Source of the DNA: Onchocerca lupi
Lineage: Eukaryota; Nematoda; Chromadorea; Rhabditida; Onchocercidae
Length of the DNA stretch: 64,000 bases
Direction of reading: 5' to 3'
Assembly (NCBI GenBank): GCA_028564675.1
Contig: JAOVVO010000050.1
Location: 124,001-188,000, forward strand
How positions within the stretch are numbered: the stretch's first letter is position 1; each line of letters begins with the position of its first letter. Of this stretch, positions 51,901 through 60,740 are shown piece after piece. The position numbers were made by a program, and so were the translations under genes. The notes beneath the pieces were generated by a model. It was not told the origin of the DNA and did no database searches. It saw nothing but the letters and a program-made list of their open reading frames with translations.

Positions 51901-54900
51901 TTTCATTAATTTTGATGCTAATTTTATCTTTCAAAGCTTCGAAGTTAACGATCATTTAAACGTATCTTTTTTCTTTGGTCTTTGTATAAAAAACTATTGT
52001 AGGACATCGATTCCGTTCAGTGTTAGATTTTGGATTCGCATGCTTAGATGTCCTTTATGCATTACCCGATGACACTGGTGAATATACCTGTGTTGCTACG
52101 AATCCTTATGGAAAAGCAACAACATCAGCGAAATTGGCTTGCTCAGGTTCTAAACATATTATCACCGAAAGCCAACTTCCGCAGGGTGTTCTAGTTTCTG
52201 ATGTCAAGAAGCTCGGTGACCAGCCATATTGGTTTGTTTGTTTGTTTTTTTCAAATATTTGAGTTCCTGCTGTATTTCTAGCTTTTTATTTAAGACCTGC
52301 GAAAAATGTTAGTAATTTTTAGATTGAATAATATTGGCAATAACTCTTTTGTATCCTAGTAAGCTCTTAACCTACTCTCTTACATCTCTATAGCATTGTT
52401 AGGTGCTTACTTGTGATTTATGATGAACTTTTAGTGTTCTGAACTTTTTCTTCTGTGTAATAAAATGTTAAATGCAATTTATATCTTAAATTTTATCATT
52501 CATCATAAAATAGTGCTCATCACTGATGAATCGGTAATTGTCCATTTCTTTATAATGATTTTTTAAGGTCTGAACAAATCAGTGAACAACCGCGTGAGAA
52601 ACAGGCACCGAGATTTACAATCAAACCTATGAATATACAAGCGATAGAAAATGAACCTGCCAGATTTGAGTGCGCAGTAATCGGTAATCCGAAACCGAAA
52701 GTTGTTTGGTATATAAATGGAAACCAAGCCATACATGTAATCTATATTTTGTTGCAAAACTAAATCTTTTTTGAAACTTTTATATTCTCACGCTTCATTT
52801 ATAAAGATTGATTTAATATATATCTTTATAACGATAATATTCCAGTCATTTTGTTACTTTGCGCGTTTTTAAAATTCTACTTATCTAGCTTTTGTTTGTC
52901 TAATTTTCGGAAGTTACTCCGGAAATTCTGCTTTAATTTTCCTTATTTCTACTTTTACAGCAAATTGTTTTCTTTTTTTTTTTTGTCCATATTTGGAATT
53001 TAAATTTTGTTAAAATTGCTTCGGATATAATTTTTGAGAGAAATGCTAATCATTTAAAAGAAATTTATTTTCAGGGGAGTAGATATAAGCTACATTATGA
53101 TGGAATTTACTATTTGACAATTTCAAAAACGAAAATATCAGATGCTGGTGAAGTAAGCTTTCCAATTTCCTCTTTTTTGATTGGTTCACTTCTATGCGAA
53201 AAGTTTATTTTGTTATTAGAAGAATAGAAGTAGAGCCGAGACATTTTTAGATTGTTGCAATCGCGAAGAATTCGGAAGGTGAGGTACTTGCTTCCGCAAT
53301 GCTAGACGTTTATCAAACCAAGGACTTTCGACATGTCAAATTAAAGCCAACATCTTTCAAGACTGTGGATGAATTACACGAGAGGGAAATGAAATGGCAG
53401 AAGGTTACAGTCATATTAAACTTATCAATAGAGTTCTACCTCAAATATTGTGAAGAAGCATTTATTTACCTGCCACATATGAAGTAAAAAAAATCTTATT
53501 TAAAGTTTTTAAATTTACAGGAAATTCTGGGCTCTCTTGGAGAAGCATTTAAAAATGCCCCAAAAGCTGATCAGCAAAAATTGATGAGAGTTGAAAGATC
53601 GAAGTCACCTACTGAACCACTTGAAAGTGCAGAACTTATCGAGAAGTTTACCAGGCCTAAAAACGAACAATTCTACAATCAACTTAATTATGTAAATTTT
53701 CGATATCTGCTGGATCTATTTAAACCTACAAATTTAAGATTTTTACTCATCTTACGTAGTTTTCCCAAGTTTTACAAGGAACTGGGTTTTGGCAAATTGA
53801 CTTCGTGCATCACAACAGTGCATGTTCATCGCTAGGAGAAGTTGAACCATTAATGGCAAAAAATGGATTGAATATAACCTTTTGAAAGTTTGCATCATTT
53901 TTTTTTTTGTTACCGATGTACAGTTAATAGTTCTGGAAGTTGCATCACTAATTGATCGAGAAGTCTATAATCGCTTTTTGCAAATGTTGGCTTCTTCTAC
54001 TAAATATTTGATGACAAATGTGAAATTTTTTATAGATCGAGACAACTCGTCCAACTTTTGAAAGCATGAAGCTGGAAGATATAGCTTTGAAACCTGGGCA
54101 CATCGAGAAATATGAGCCAACAAAAGAAAAGATGGAGCGAGTAGAATTAAGAGCTGCTCCTAAAGTGGAAAAAGAAGCAGCACTTGCAGGTGCTAGTGTA
54201 GCGAAACCGCAATGGGCAGTAGAAAGAAAACTTGGCAACGTTGAGTCACGGTTTGATTTTAATGTAGTTGAACAAAGTTCAAATTACTTGTATAGAATTT
54301 TAACTCTCAATTCAGGTAATTTATAGTTGTAGATTTGGAAAGAAATAATATGACCAGAACCAAATTAATTTCTTTGAAAGGTTCATGCACAAAAATTGCT
54401 TTTCTAATTTTGAGTTATATAGAAACAATTCAATTGTATCATCATTGGAAATGGTTCCCAGAAGAACATCTGAGTATCGGTCACATTAAGATAAAGCAAA
54501 TAATATCGGCGATAGTGGTTGTAGAATATTTTTAAGCTGAATTCAACAGGATATTCATGAGGATGGAGAGGATGAGTAAGAATCATTGCTCAATAATATT
54601 AAAAGTGAAGCTTTGAAATCTCATGAGACATAGAAGAACCGATTAGCATCAATTATTCACTAATGAACTTTATGGAGAATTTTCGATCTCATTGAAATGT
54701 TTAAGATTCCGTCGACTACCTGAACAGGAAAAAGAGGTAGTAATACCGGCTCGTGACCAAGTCAAATTTAAATTGGCGAAACCAAAGCCGGCGACTGAAC
54801 TGCCCTCCGCGCAACATGTGGAAATTCAAAAGGAAAAAGCGAAATTAGCATCTGTGAAACAAAGACCGGAGATACCTAAAGAGGTATAAATTTTATTGTA

Positions 54901-57900
54901 TTAAATTTCAAATTAAATTTTTAGTATAACAGTTTAATTGCAATTCACTTTTTCTATATTTTCTAGGCAGAAGTGCCGGCAAAGGATCAAGTAAAGATAA
55001 AGCAGAAATTCCAGCCGAAAGTAATGAAACCTTCGGAAGCATCAGTTATTGAGAGTGGCCCTCTGAAAGAAACACCTGCTGTTGTTAAAGGGTAAGTTGC
55101 ACTTTCGGCTTTCTATTAGGCACTCCGGACTTCATTTTTTGCGCCGTTAGCAAGCGATGGAATTCTGTTAATGACTGTTCTAAAATTAGGTAAATACAAA
55201 TAATTTTTATGTTTTTTAAAGTCATATTTTGAAAACGAAATTCATATTTGAGCAAATATCAAATTATTGTGAATTAGAATTATCATAGGAAGTTATATGA
55301 AATTCGTATGCTTATAATGACTGGTTCGTAAGCCCTTATGAAGGATGGACTTCTGATTCGTCTTTTTGTGCTGAATTACACTTAATTATAAGAAGTGCCT
55401 TTTTAACTATTACCATTATTAAGTTAAAAATCAAGCAGCAAGAGTCGAAAAACCTTGACTAGAATTTAATTTTCAGAATTTTAAAATGCCATATTCATTT
55501 TAATTTCTTTCAATTTTGCAGAAAGATTGCGGAATCAATAATACCTTCAAAGGTGAGTTCGACCACTTTTGCGCTCGTTTGGCATGGTTTCAGTTCTGTC
55601 AAAAAATAACTTTTTTGTGTGATTTTCGTTCATTTTTATATACATTGTTAAATTACAGAGATGTTTCCTCAAGCCACATCGCTATCTTTTAATATCCAAA
55701 ATCGCATGGTTTGTAGTATAACATCTAGATATCATAATATCTTCTTTAACACTAAAAATACTTTAAATTTTGTTTAGAAGTGAGTTATTTCTATTTTCCA
55801 AAATTTAAGATGAGTAAAACATCCAGATTTAAAGATTGATGCTTAGGAACTTCGAAATCAACAAGTTTCTATTCAGTGCGTCTTTTTTGAAATTAGAAAA
55901 GTCTTTTCATACAATTTTTGAGCTTTTATTGATTTCAGATTAAATACTGTTCATAATCATTTATGACTATTCTTTGGAACTGATATTTTGAAGGGGAAGA
56001 ACATTATTTCCTTTATTAACAACCGTATTGAATTTCTTTAGCGTGCTGTATTGTACCAAATTTGTCATGACTCTCAGCATGCAGTTGAAGTGAATTTAGC
56101 AGAACACGAAGATCTGATATCTGAAGAATATGTGAAACATGCAACGTATAATTATGGCAGTCGAATTCGAGAACGAGTCTTGGATTTCCGTGTTCTTCGA
56201 CATGTCATTGTCAGCACTTTTTATTCGAACTTTTTTTAAATTAAAATTCTAAATATAATGAGTGTTTTTTTCTATAACCTTCAATATGATTAATTGCTAC
56301 TCTTTGATGAGATTTAACGCATTATCTAATCAGACTCCAAAAATTTATCTAGTCATCTCACTGTGCTGCAGAAATGATAATGCTTGGAAATTGTTTTAAT
56401 AGTTTATTGAAAGAATTACGTTTCTCTTTGATGTTATATATAATCATTTAACACTTTGCACTGAGTGGTCTTTCAGTTTTATAAATCTAATGACTTTATT
56501 TCATAAATTTTTAAAAAAGTCGTAATTTATATTCAATATTTTTGATTTTATTGTAGTTTTATTTTACAATATATAATCTAATTCTTTTTATTATGTTTTA
56601 TCAATTTCAGCTTTTTTGGATCTTCAAAATCTCGGATGAAGAAATTGAATCATTAACTATCGTTTCAAAAAAATTTTTTTCTTTAAAAAATTCTTTAGCC
56701 ACAGCCAACTAAAATGGGGCAAACTCAGAAGGCAGCGCCACAAATTACTCAACAGTTAAAGCCAATACAAGCTGAAATTGGGCGTCAGGCACAATTCAAT
56801 GTATTGTTTAGCGGTGATGATCCTATTACGGTAAAGTGGTTCCAAAACGGTAAAGAAATCAAGCCAAGTTTCGAATTTCAGGTATCTAGATTTTTTGATG
56901 TACTTTAAATAAATCGAATTCTTTTAAATACTGAAATGAAAATGATTCAAGCACAAAAATTATTTAAAAATTTTACGAAGTTTTGGTTGAGAATGAGACT
57001 GTCTGAAGGCAATACTTAAATTCACTGAGTATTCACTGAATATGAGCGTAATTTGACTTAGTAATCCATGGTCAAGAATGAATTCTTCTAGCCAGTGAGC
57101 TATCCATACCATTCTGCAATATTAATATTTGTTAAAACACCAAACTTTTAGGCTTATTTTTCTCTGATTCTTAGATTAATACCACTGGAAGAAGTTCAAC
57201 CTTGACGGTCGCAAAATTAAAAGTGGACCATAATGGTCAGTATATGTGTCGTGTAGCGAATGTTGCGGGTGCCCAGGAATCGATGGCTAATTTGATGGTT
57301 GTTCCATCAGCCAAACATGGAATAGCACCTGATTTCAAACAACGAATGAATGATGTCCGCGTGCAACAAAATGCATCGTCACAATTCAAATGTATCGTCA
57401 CTGGCGTTCCTGAACCGACTGCTAGCTGGTTCAAAGTGACTTTTGTTCAAAATATTAGTATATTAGGCATTATGATTTTGGGACCTGTGCTGGTACTTTC
57501 AACATCCAAAAATGATGATGTTTCTTCATTTGTCTGGGATTCTTTTCAAACTCATTAGAAATAAACTTATTATTCGATTTAAAAAGTCCTGAAACTCTAG
57601 GACGGTAAACCATTGCCAAATGACGCAAGATATCAAATTGTCGACGAAGGAAACGAACGTGTATTAATGATCTCTGATACATTATCGCAAGACGCAGGTA
57701 TTTATGAATGTGTTGTGAAGAATAGCGCTGGTGAAGCTAGGTGAGCCTTCGAATATTTTCTCTAAAGATTTTCCTTTTCATTTATTTGCAAGATTAGATC
57801 ACTTTTCATTTCTCATTTTTGTTTAACTAAATTGAATTGGATACGTGAGTGCGGAAAATTCTCCATGTTATGAGGTGATAGTTTTTACACTTACTTCGGA

Positions 57901-59579
57901 CTTCAGAAAATTGGATAAGAGATTGTTAAATGTGAAATCAATTTGTTAGTATCAGATCTTTGAATTTTCATGTTATGAATCTAGAAAATTCGATTTAGGT
58001 GTAAAGCTCGTCTCAATATCATACTGGCAAGAACTGGTAAAGGAGCTGAAGCTGGACCTCGACTGGAAGCACCTCGATTCCAGTTCCAAATACAGCCTGT
58101 TGTAGTCGCTGAAGGCGCACCGGCTGAGTTCAGAGCAAACTATACTGGTTCTCCTGGTATCACTTGTGTTTATATTTATTTGTTTTCAACTTTCACAAAG
58201 TTCGCTTGGTTTTAAAATACTAAGAAATTACGATCATATAAAATGTGTTCATGCACTACATAGCTACTTTCGATTATCATTAATTGCTGTCGTTCAAGAA
58301 CCAATGATTCGATGGTATCGTAATAATGAACCAATCAAGAAGACGAAATACTTCGAAATGAGCCAAAGTAAAGGTGAGGCGGTGCTGCGCATCACAAAAT
58401 GTTATCAGGATGATGTAGCCGAATATAAATGTGAAGCAACGAATCCGGCCGGCAAAGCGACGAGTGTTGCTAATTTACTTTTGCAGCGTGAGTGCTGTTA
58501 TTGTTCTTTTTGATCTAAGCTATATTTAGAAGATTTACTGAACAAGTAACTAAAATATCAATATTTCTTCAGCAAAAGGTGGTATTGTAACGCGAACAAC
58601 GGCTCCAGCATCTTCTTCTGCAGCCGGGGAAGTGCCAAATGGTATTGTCGCTGACAGCGCTCAAATCAAGAAAAAAGCTCCGTCTTCTGGTGCACCGCAG
58701 TTTATTTCAAAACTTTCGGATATAACTGCTCGTCCAGGTGAAATTAAGATGATTTTCTGAAAGGACAGAATCAAAATTAAAACATGGCTGTTGTACACTA
58801 CAAACAGCCAGCTAGGATAATTTTTGACAATTATTTTGTTTCATGTCCTTGAGATTTTCTCGTTGGTGCGCTGCCTTTGCTCATGTATCTAATTTAAAAG
58901 TAGAATTAACTCTGCAGTTAGGGAATCTTTACATTGTTTTAACTTCGCTTTTTTTTTTTCCATTAGGACATACGGTAAAGTTTGTTGCCGAAATATCGGG
59001 TAACCCACCACCGACTGTTGCGTGGCAATTCAATGGAAAGCCACTTCATGATGGGCGCGATCATAAGGTTAGTTTTTTCCTTCTGAATTTGGCTGATTTT
59101 TTTATTTAATTTGTTTTTAAATATTAATCTTTTCTCCAATTGATTTTTTTCTGACCTCTGTATTTTAATTTAATAAAATTTTGTTTTAATTTAATAAAAT
59201 TTTTTATCTTATGGTTAGAAGTCAAAGTTTTATGCATAAAGTTCAAAGTTGTTGGTTTTATTTCTCTCTAATATTTATAAGTTGGAATCACCACAAGTGT
59301 AAAAAATAAAGTGAATAAAGAAGAAATAAATCAATTTTTTTACTACTCTTAAATTATTAGATAAATGTAAAAGACGGGACTAATATTAATTACCTATTAG
59401 GAACTGAGTAATGTGTGAACATTCATTTACTGCTTTTTCAGATATCACTAACTGGTAATAAAGCCGTTTTGGAAATGCAACGAATTTCAGAAGCAGAAGC
59501 TGGGGATTATATCATAACAATTCGTAATCCTTTGGGCGTTGTCCAGAGCCAAGCAAAACTCAAGATCCAATTTCGATAG
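14227..59579 (+). CDS. ketn-1: Kettin, giant immunoglobulin-repeat muscle protein (complete, 90 coding exons)
   Basis: Kettin lies along thin filaments next to muscle dense bodies (the Z-disc equivalent), binds actin and stabilises filament attachment. I traced 90 exons from MPFKRPLGERIENQTLPNFIR to the terminal QAKLKIQFR. Every junction keeps phase and no internal stop appears: 14,607 nt, 4,868 residues, roughly 540-550 kDa. The protein shows about 34 Ig (I-set) domains with the EWxxNGxPL core and the D(S/T)GxYT motif. Most of the array is joined by the kettin linker pattern QHPESxxRIxEIEAP. From memory the C. elegans protein is near 4,450 residues with 31 Ig domains, so this one is somewhat longer. 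Kettin is preferred over titin because of the linkers and the lack of kinase or Fn3 domains. The least certain junctions are the GC-AG intron 6 and the exon 78/79 join; alternative isoforms are likely but cannot be seen directly. Confidence 0.93.
16085..16560. other. Intron 3 segment with higher GC and a Helitron-like terminal motif
   Basis: Positions about 16085-16262 are less AT-rich than the intron around them and include a GGTATACC palindrome and an AGCGGGGAGAC stretch. I could not fold them into a tRNA or match them to a known small RNA. From about 16405 the text TATATAAATAAAGATGCAAA, followed by TCACCGATTGATTTGAAATT, resembles the widespread TATATA...ACCGATTTTGATGAAATTT terminal sequence of non-autonomous Helitron-type elements in animals. 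It is a degenerate relic at best. Confidence 0.25.
18932..19489 (+). other. ketn-1 intron 5, nothing recognisable
   Basis: This is a 558-bp intron from a GTAAAT donor to an unusual GAAG acceptor. I see no exon or repeat in it. Confidence 0.5.
19490..20003 (+). other. ketn-1: ketn-1 exons 6-7: charged and Gln-rich linker, joined by a GC-AG intron
   Basis: Exon 6 is 19490-19595 (MRRDEFDKWFYEQQ, then a basic stretch) and exon 7 is 19882-20003 (Gln/Arg/Thr-rich). Together they cover about residues 223-298. The only donor that keeps the frame while matching consensus is CCAG|GCAAGA at 19596, a GC-AG intron. Residues join as KLRPAAESN. The intron contains three 41-bp repeats. This linker is not of the RIxEIE type. 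Confidence 0.75.
19625..19747. repeat. Three tandem 41-bp repeats in ketn-1 intron 6
   Basis: Units are 19625-19665, 19666-19706 and 19707-19747, each starting TTTA(T/C)GC(G/A)ACAA and ending TTTGTCA or CTGTCAA. The period is not a multiple of three, so an 80-codon open frame across it does not encode a protein repeat. That argues for intronic status. Confidence 0.75.
20343..20962 (+). other. ketn-1: ketn-1 exons 8-9: Ig3
   Basis: Exons are 20343-20507 and 20807-20962, both phase 0 at each end. After an acidic lead-in (SESETEAELASIDSR) the Ig reads PPQIQTPLKGLRL, CNITGNPKPKITWLKNG and KDSGDYTLIAENYYGK. Exon 8 starts directly after a TTCTAG acceptor. Ig3 ends at the start of exon 10 (VQSKARVEVYP). 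Confidence 0.88.
21556..21816. repeat. Degenerate ~90-bp direct duplication, period 175 bp
   Basis: Copy A (about 21556-21650) and copy B (about 21731-21816) share GAAATG.AAACAG, CA.GCTTTAAGATT, ATCGAATTTT and CGTGAAATT in the same order, with small indels. It looks like an old tandem duplication or two copies of a short dispersed repeat. Confidence 0.5.
24511..24565. repeat. Perfect 20-bp inverted repeat around an AT dinucleotide run
   Basis: AGCAAGAGATTGATATATAT (24511-24530) is the exact reverse complement of 24546-24565, with a short (AT)n plus TTTGAA centre. It would extrude as a hairpin in RNA or single-stranded DNA. It lies in ketn-1 intron 9. Confidence 0.85.
25433..29824 (+). other. 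ketn-1: ketn-1 exons 10-15: Gln/Tyr/Pro-rich spacer made of phase-0 cassettes
   Basis: Exons: 25433-25570, 27660-27746, 28293-28334, 28533-28589, 28753-28800, 29642-29824. They encode residues 406-590 (46, 29, 14, 19, 16 and 61 codons). Apart from the end of Ig3 in exon 10, the sequence is low-complexity: QQ, YQ, HP and PxQ motifs (for example YQQSIYQPYQTYQ). There are no Ig cores. All six exons begin and end between codons, so any subset can be skipped without a frame change. An unfolded spacer between Ig3 and Ig4 would act as an extensible segment. Introns 10 (2,089 bp), 11 (546 bp) and 14 (841 bp) show nothing recognisable. Confidence 0.82.
30308..31901 (+). other. ketn-1: ketn-1 exons 16-20: Ig4 and Ig5
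   Basis: Exons: 30308-30451, 30705-30915, 31080-31239, 31524-31650, 31813-31901. Ig4 reads KPPQFSRIPSS, TTGQPVPNLNWYRSDG and NDTYLCVAENEGG. Ig5 reads LPQFVGKFQSVTIYEGDS, MSWSKDGTPLKNGG and GGWYQCDATNDSG. Both keep the cysteine pair. Exon 20 begins a basic linker (LRKIDRRMARYGS). Intron 15 (29825-30307) holds only AT-rich sequence. Confidence 0.9.
32021..34344 (+). other. ketn-1: ketn-1 exons 21-27: Ig6 to Ig8
   Basis: Exons: 32021-32201, 32361-32517, 32716-32940, 33112-33255, 33595-33701, 33872-34006, 34141-34344. Ig6 starts QPPKFLDTVKNLNLIEGQ, Ig7 starts EMPNFRTELRSMEVFDGQ, and Ig8 starts APVFLTNLSNCHCNQELG. The first linkers are diverged forms (SQIDKTAAKIAEM, EDAREFRNEVDA). Exon 27 ends in an atypical Leu/Gln-rich linker before Ig9. 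Intron 24 contains the 48-bp direct duplication at 33462-33578. Confidence 0.9.
33462..33578. repeat. 48-bp exact direct duplication in ketn-1 intron 24
   Basis: Positions 33462-33509 and 33531-33578 are identical as far as I can read (period 69 bp). The second copy ends 16 nt before the exon 25 acceptor. The perfect match suggests a recent event. Confidence 0.85.
34604..41314 (+). other. ketn-1: ketn-1 exons 28-45: Ig9 to start of Ig16 with kettin linkers
   Basis: Exons: 34604-34770, 35206-35417, 35548-35696, 35768-35978, 36102-36214, 36576-36723, 36826-36969, 37049-37158, 37548-37658, 37859-38053, 38405-38608, 38927-39071, 39360-39613, 39897-40077, 40250-40386, 40487-40601, 40909-41052, 41127-41314. 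Each unit is an Ig of about 90 residues with NDxxLKVEWxxNGxPL, xRxxxxxDFGFVxLDIxxxxPEDSGxYT and ALGE, then a linker such as HHPEGLDRIQELE, TQHPSSVARIQEIEAP, EHPESLRRIREIE or TQHAESWAKIQEIE. This Ig plus ~35-residue linker layout defines kettin. Introns 28, 32, 35, 37 and 38 exceed 300 bp and contain no exon I can support. Confidence 0.92.
39766..39877. repeat. 54-bp near-exact direct duplication in ketn-1 intron 40
   Basis: Copies are 39766-39819 and 39824-39877 (period 58 bp), differing mainly at one position near the 3' end. The second copy ends 19 nt before the exon 41 acceptor. Confidence 0.85.
43149..43197. repeat. Cluster of seven TTATC (GATAA) sites in ketn-1 intron 49
   Basis: TTATC occurs seven times within 49 bp, mostly as a TTTATC hexamer repeat. 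It is either a simple-sequence repeat or a dense GATA-factor site array; the intronic location in a muscle gene gives no decision. Confidence 0.6.
47379..47585 (+). other. ketn-1: ketn-1 intron 61: 207 bp, multiple of three, no in-frame stop
   Basis: Flanked by phase-0 exons 61 and 62, with a GTTAGT donor and a TTTTCAG acceptor. The exon 61 frame reads on through the whole intron into exon 62, so retention would insert 69 residues between the linker and Ig24 without breaking the frame. The inserted residues look like intron translation (Asn, Ile, Phe, Ser-rich), not Ig or linker. Confidence 0.7.
48545..53152 (+). other. ketn-1: ketn-1 exons 64-75: Ig25 to most of Ig30
   Basis: Exons: 48545-48736, 48919-49059, 49148-49336, 49495-49746, 49925-50092, 50334-50521, 50811-50934, 51075-51308, 51474-51753, 52003-52231, 52568-52736, 53075-53152. 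The Ig motifs stay clear (for example IQWYLDGKPLKTGSR, VNWLKDGKSLTEASR, VVWYINGNQA). The linkers lose the QHPES pattern step by step (GKAKAIERLE, GAYKKIIDIEAPK, GKDRIEKLEEY), and the Ig27-Ig28 linker is very short (VASIIQIDAPQ). Ig30 returns to the plain GNPKPKVVWYINGN form, as in the terminal Ig domains. Introns 63, 73 and 74 exceed 300 bp and show nothing. Confidence 0.9.
53251..56209 (+). other. ketn-1: ketn-1 exons 76-82: end of Ig30 and charged PEVK-like non-Ig segment
   Basis: Exons: 53251-53403, 53521-53691, 54036-54250, 54706-54883, 54967-55091, 55522-55552, 56042-56209. After the G strand of Ig30 (EVLASAMLDVY) about 330 residues follow without an Ig core, rich in Lys, Glu, Pro and Val. 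The motif PARDQVKFK in exon 79 recurs as PAKDQVKIK in exon 80. Exon 82 is different: folded-looking, with YGSRIRERVLDFRVLRHVI. The 78/79 join (54250 donor GTTTGA, 54706 acceptor TTTAAG) is chosen for phase; donors at 54266 or 54315 are less compatible. Introns 77, 78, 80, 81 and 82 are 340-490 bp; intron 81 holds a possible 48-nt optional exon. Confidence 0.75.
56699..59579 (+). other. ketn-1: ketn-1 exons 83-90: Ig31 to Ig34 and C-terminus
   Basis: Exons: 56699-56881, 57175-57435, 57601-57740, 57999-58156, 58299-58487, 58573-58737, 58967-59067, 59442-59579. Four Ig domains: APQITQQLKPIQAEIGRQ, APDFKQRMNDVRVQQNAS, APRFQFQIQPVVVAEGAP and APQFISKLSDITARPG. A Ser/Ala-rich linker (TTAPASSSAAGE) separates the last two. 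The protein ends QAKLKIQFR, with TAG at 59577-59579. These Ig domains are linked closely, like the N-terminal ones. Intron 89 (59068-59441) shows nothing. Confidence 0.9.
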
Positions 59580-60371
59580 AAATATGTTGTTTTATCGATA
59601 TTCAAATTACATGTTTTTTGATCTTTAAAATTGAAAATGCCTAATGATTTACCTGAATTTTCAAATACTCGAGTCTTGATTTTTTACTGATTATCTTCTT
59701 GATTTCTCGATATTCGTATCATTTTTCTTTTTTTTAGTTCAGATTTTTTTCTTAACTGTGAGCTGTTCTTTAGTTCTATTTTGTTTGAAATTTCATATCA
59801 AATATTTCGGTAATAAATTTTCCTTTCATTGCTAAACTTATGTTGTATATATTAATGCGATACCAATGCAATTATTCATTTATTTGTATTGTCAGTTGTA
59901 AAGTTGCCTTCAAGTTTCATGGCCTCTCTAATATAAGAGTTAATTTTGCATTACGGTCAGAAATTATTTTGTCATATTGTATTCTTGACTCTTTAATAAT
60001 TTTTTTGGTGAACTGCGCTGTGAGAAAGAATTAGACTTCTGCCAGTATGCCTTTTGTAATTTCTTTTTAAAACTTCAATTGTTTTTTTATTTTATTTTCT
60101 TTGAGTTTCTCGATTGAATAGCAATATTTTTGCTATTTTTTATATCTCTAAACAAAAACAAATTTCTTAATAAACTTTCATGTTATTGCAAATGATCGAT
60201 AAGAGGCATTCTTCAAATGAAGTATTTCAATTCAGGCCATAATATTTATAAGTGATCTTTCGTGCTTTGAATTCAAGAATCGCAGTGTCATTTTGTAATA
60301 CCAAGTTGTTGAGGTTTGTACTTGAAAAGAAGGCAAGAAAATATCCCTTATCTTAATAAGAAGAAATTGAG
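59580..60371 (+). other. ketn-1 3' UTR and flank
   Basis: T-rich sequence after the stop. AATAAA occurs at 59812-59817 and 60169-60174; either could be the polyadenylation signal. No coding frame is convincing. Confidence 0.5.
59812..59817 (+). terminator. Candidate ketn-1 polyadenylation signal (AATAAA)
   Basis: This is the first AATAAA after the ketn-1 stop, about 230 nt downstream, in a T-rich stretch. The hexamer is frequent in such DNA. Confidence 0.4.
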
Positions 60372-60740
60372 ATGTCATCTGTGAATGATCTGTGCATGGC
60401 AATTATGACAAGACAAATGTTCTCATAATTAGGTTCCTTGATTCCGCATCAATCTGTACTATTGCGTGATGGAGAGAATCGTTTCAATATTCTTAACATG
60501 ATCAGTGAAACAAATTTGACAAAGCATGATAATCACAAAAATCTTATAATAATGTTTTGCAAAAAATCCCGAACTTTATATTAATATTTTCAGAGGAAAG
60601 TTATTTTGAAGAAAAGGAATTTCCAATTTATGTTCCACATAATTCCCCCAAAGTAATTTTTCGCAGGATTCTTATTTCCTTAACGAAGTTCATTTGCTCG
60701 CAGAATGGAAATATATTGAAGAGGAATCCAGAAAAAAAAA
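60372..60740 (+). pseudogene. Coding-like island, interrupted, unidentified
   Basis: From an ATG at 60372 the frame gives MSSVNDLCMAIMTRQMFS, then a TAA (60426-60428), then in the same frame LGSLIPHQSVLLRDGENRFN and further plausible residues. A good acceptor (ATTTTCAG at 60593) precedes EESYFEEKEFPIYVPHNSPK, followed by a GTAATT. A further frame gives DSYFLNEVHLLAEWKYIEEE before a stop. The amino-acid mix is unlike random AT-rich translation, but no continuous gene can be assembled with confidence. It may be a decayed gene or exons of an unannotated small gene. Confidence 0.3.

Noticed and set aside
14227..59579. Titin or twitchin rather than kettin
   Set aside because: No kinase, no Fn3 domains, and the Ig domains are joined by the RIxEIE linkers typical of kettin.
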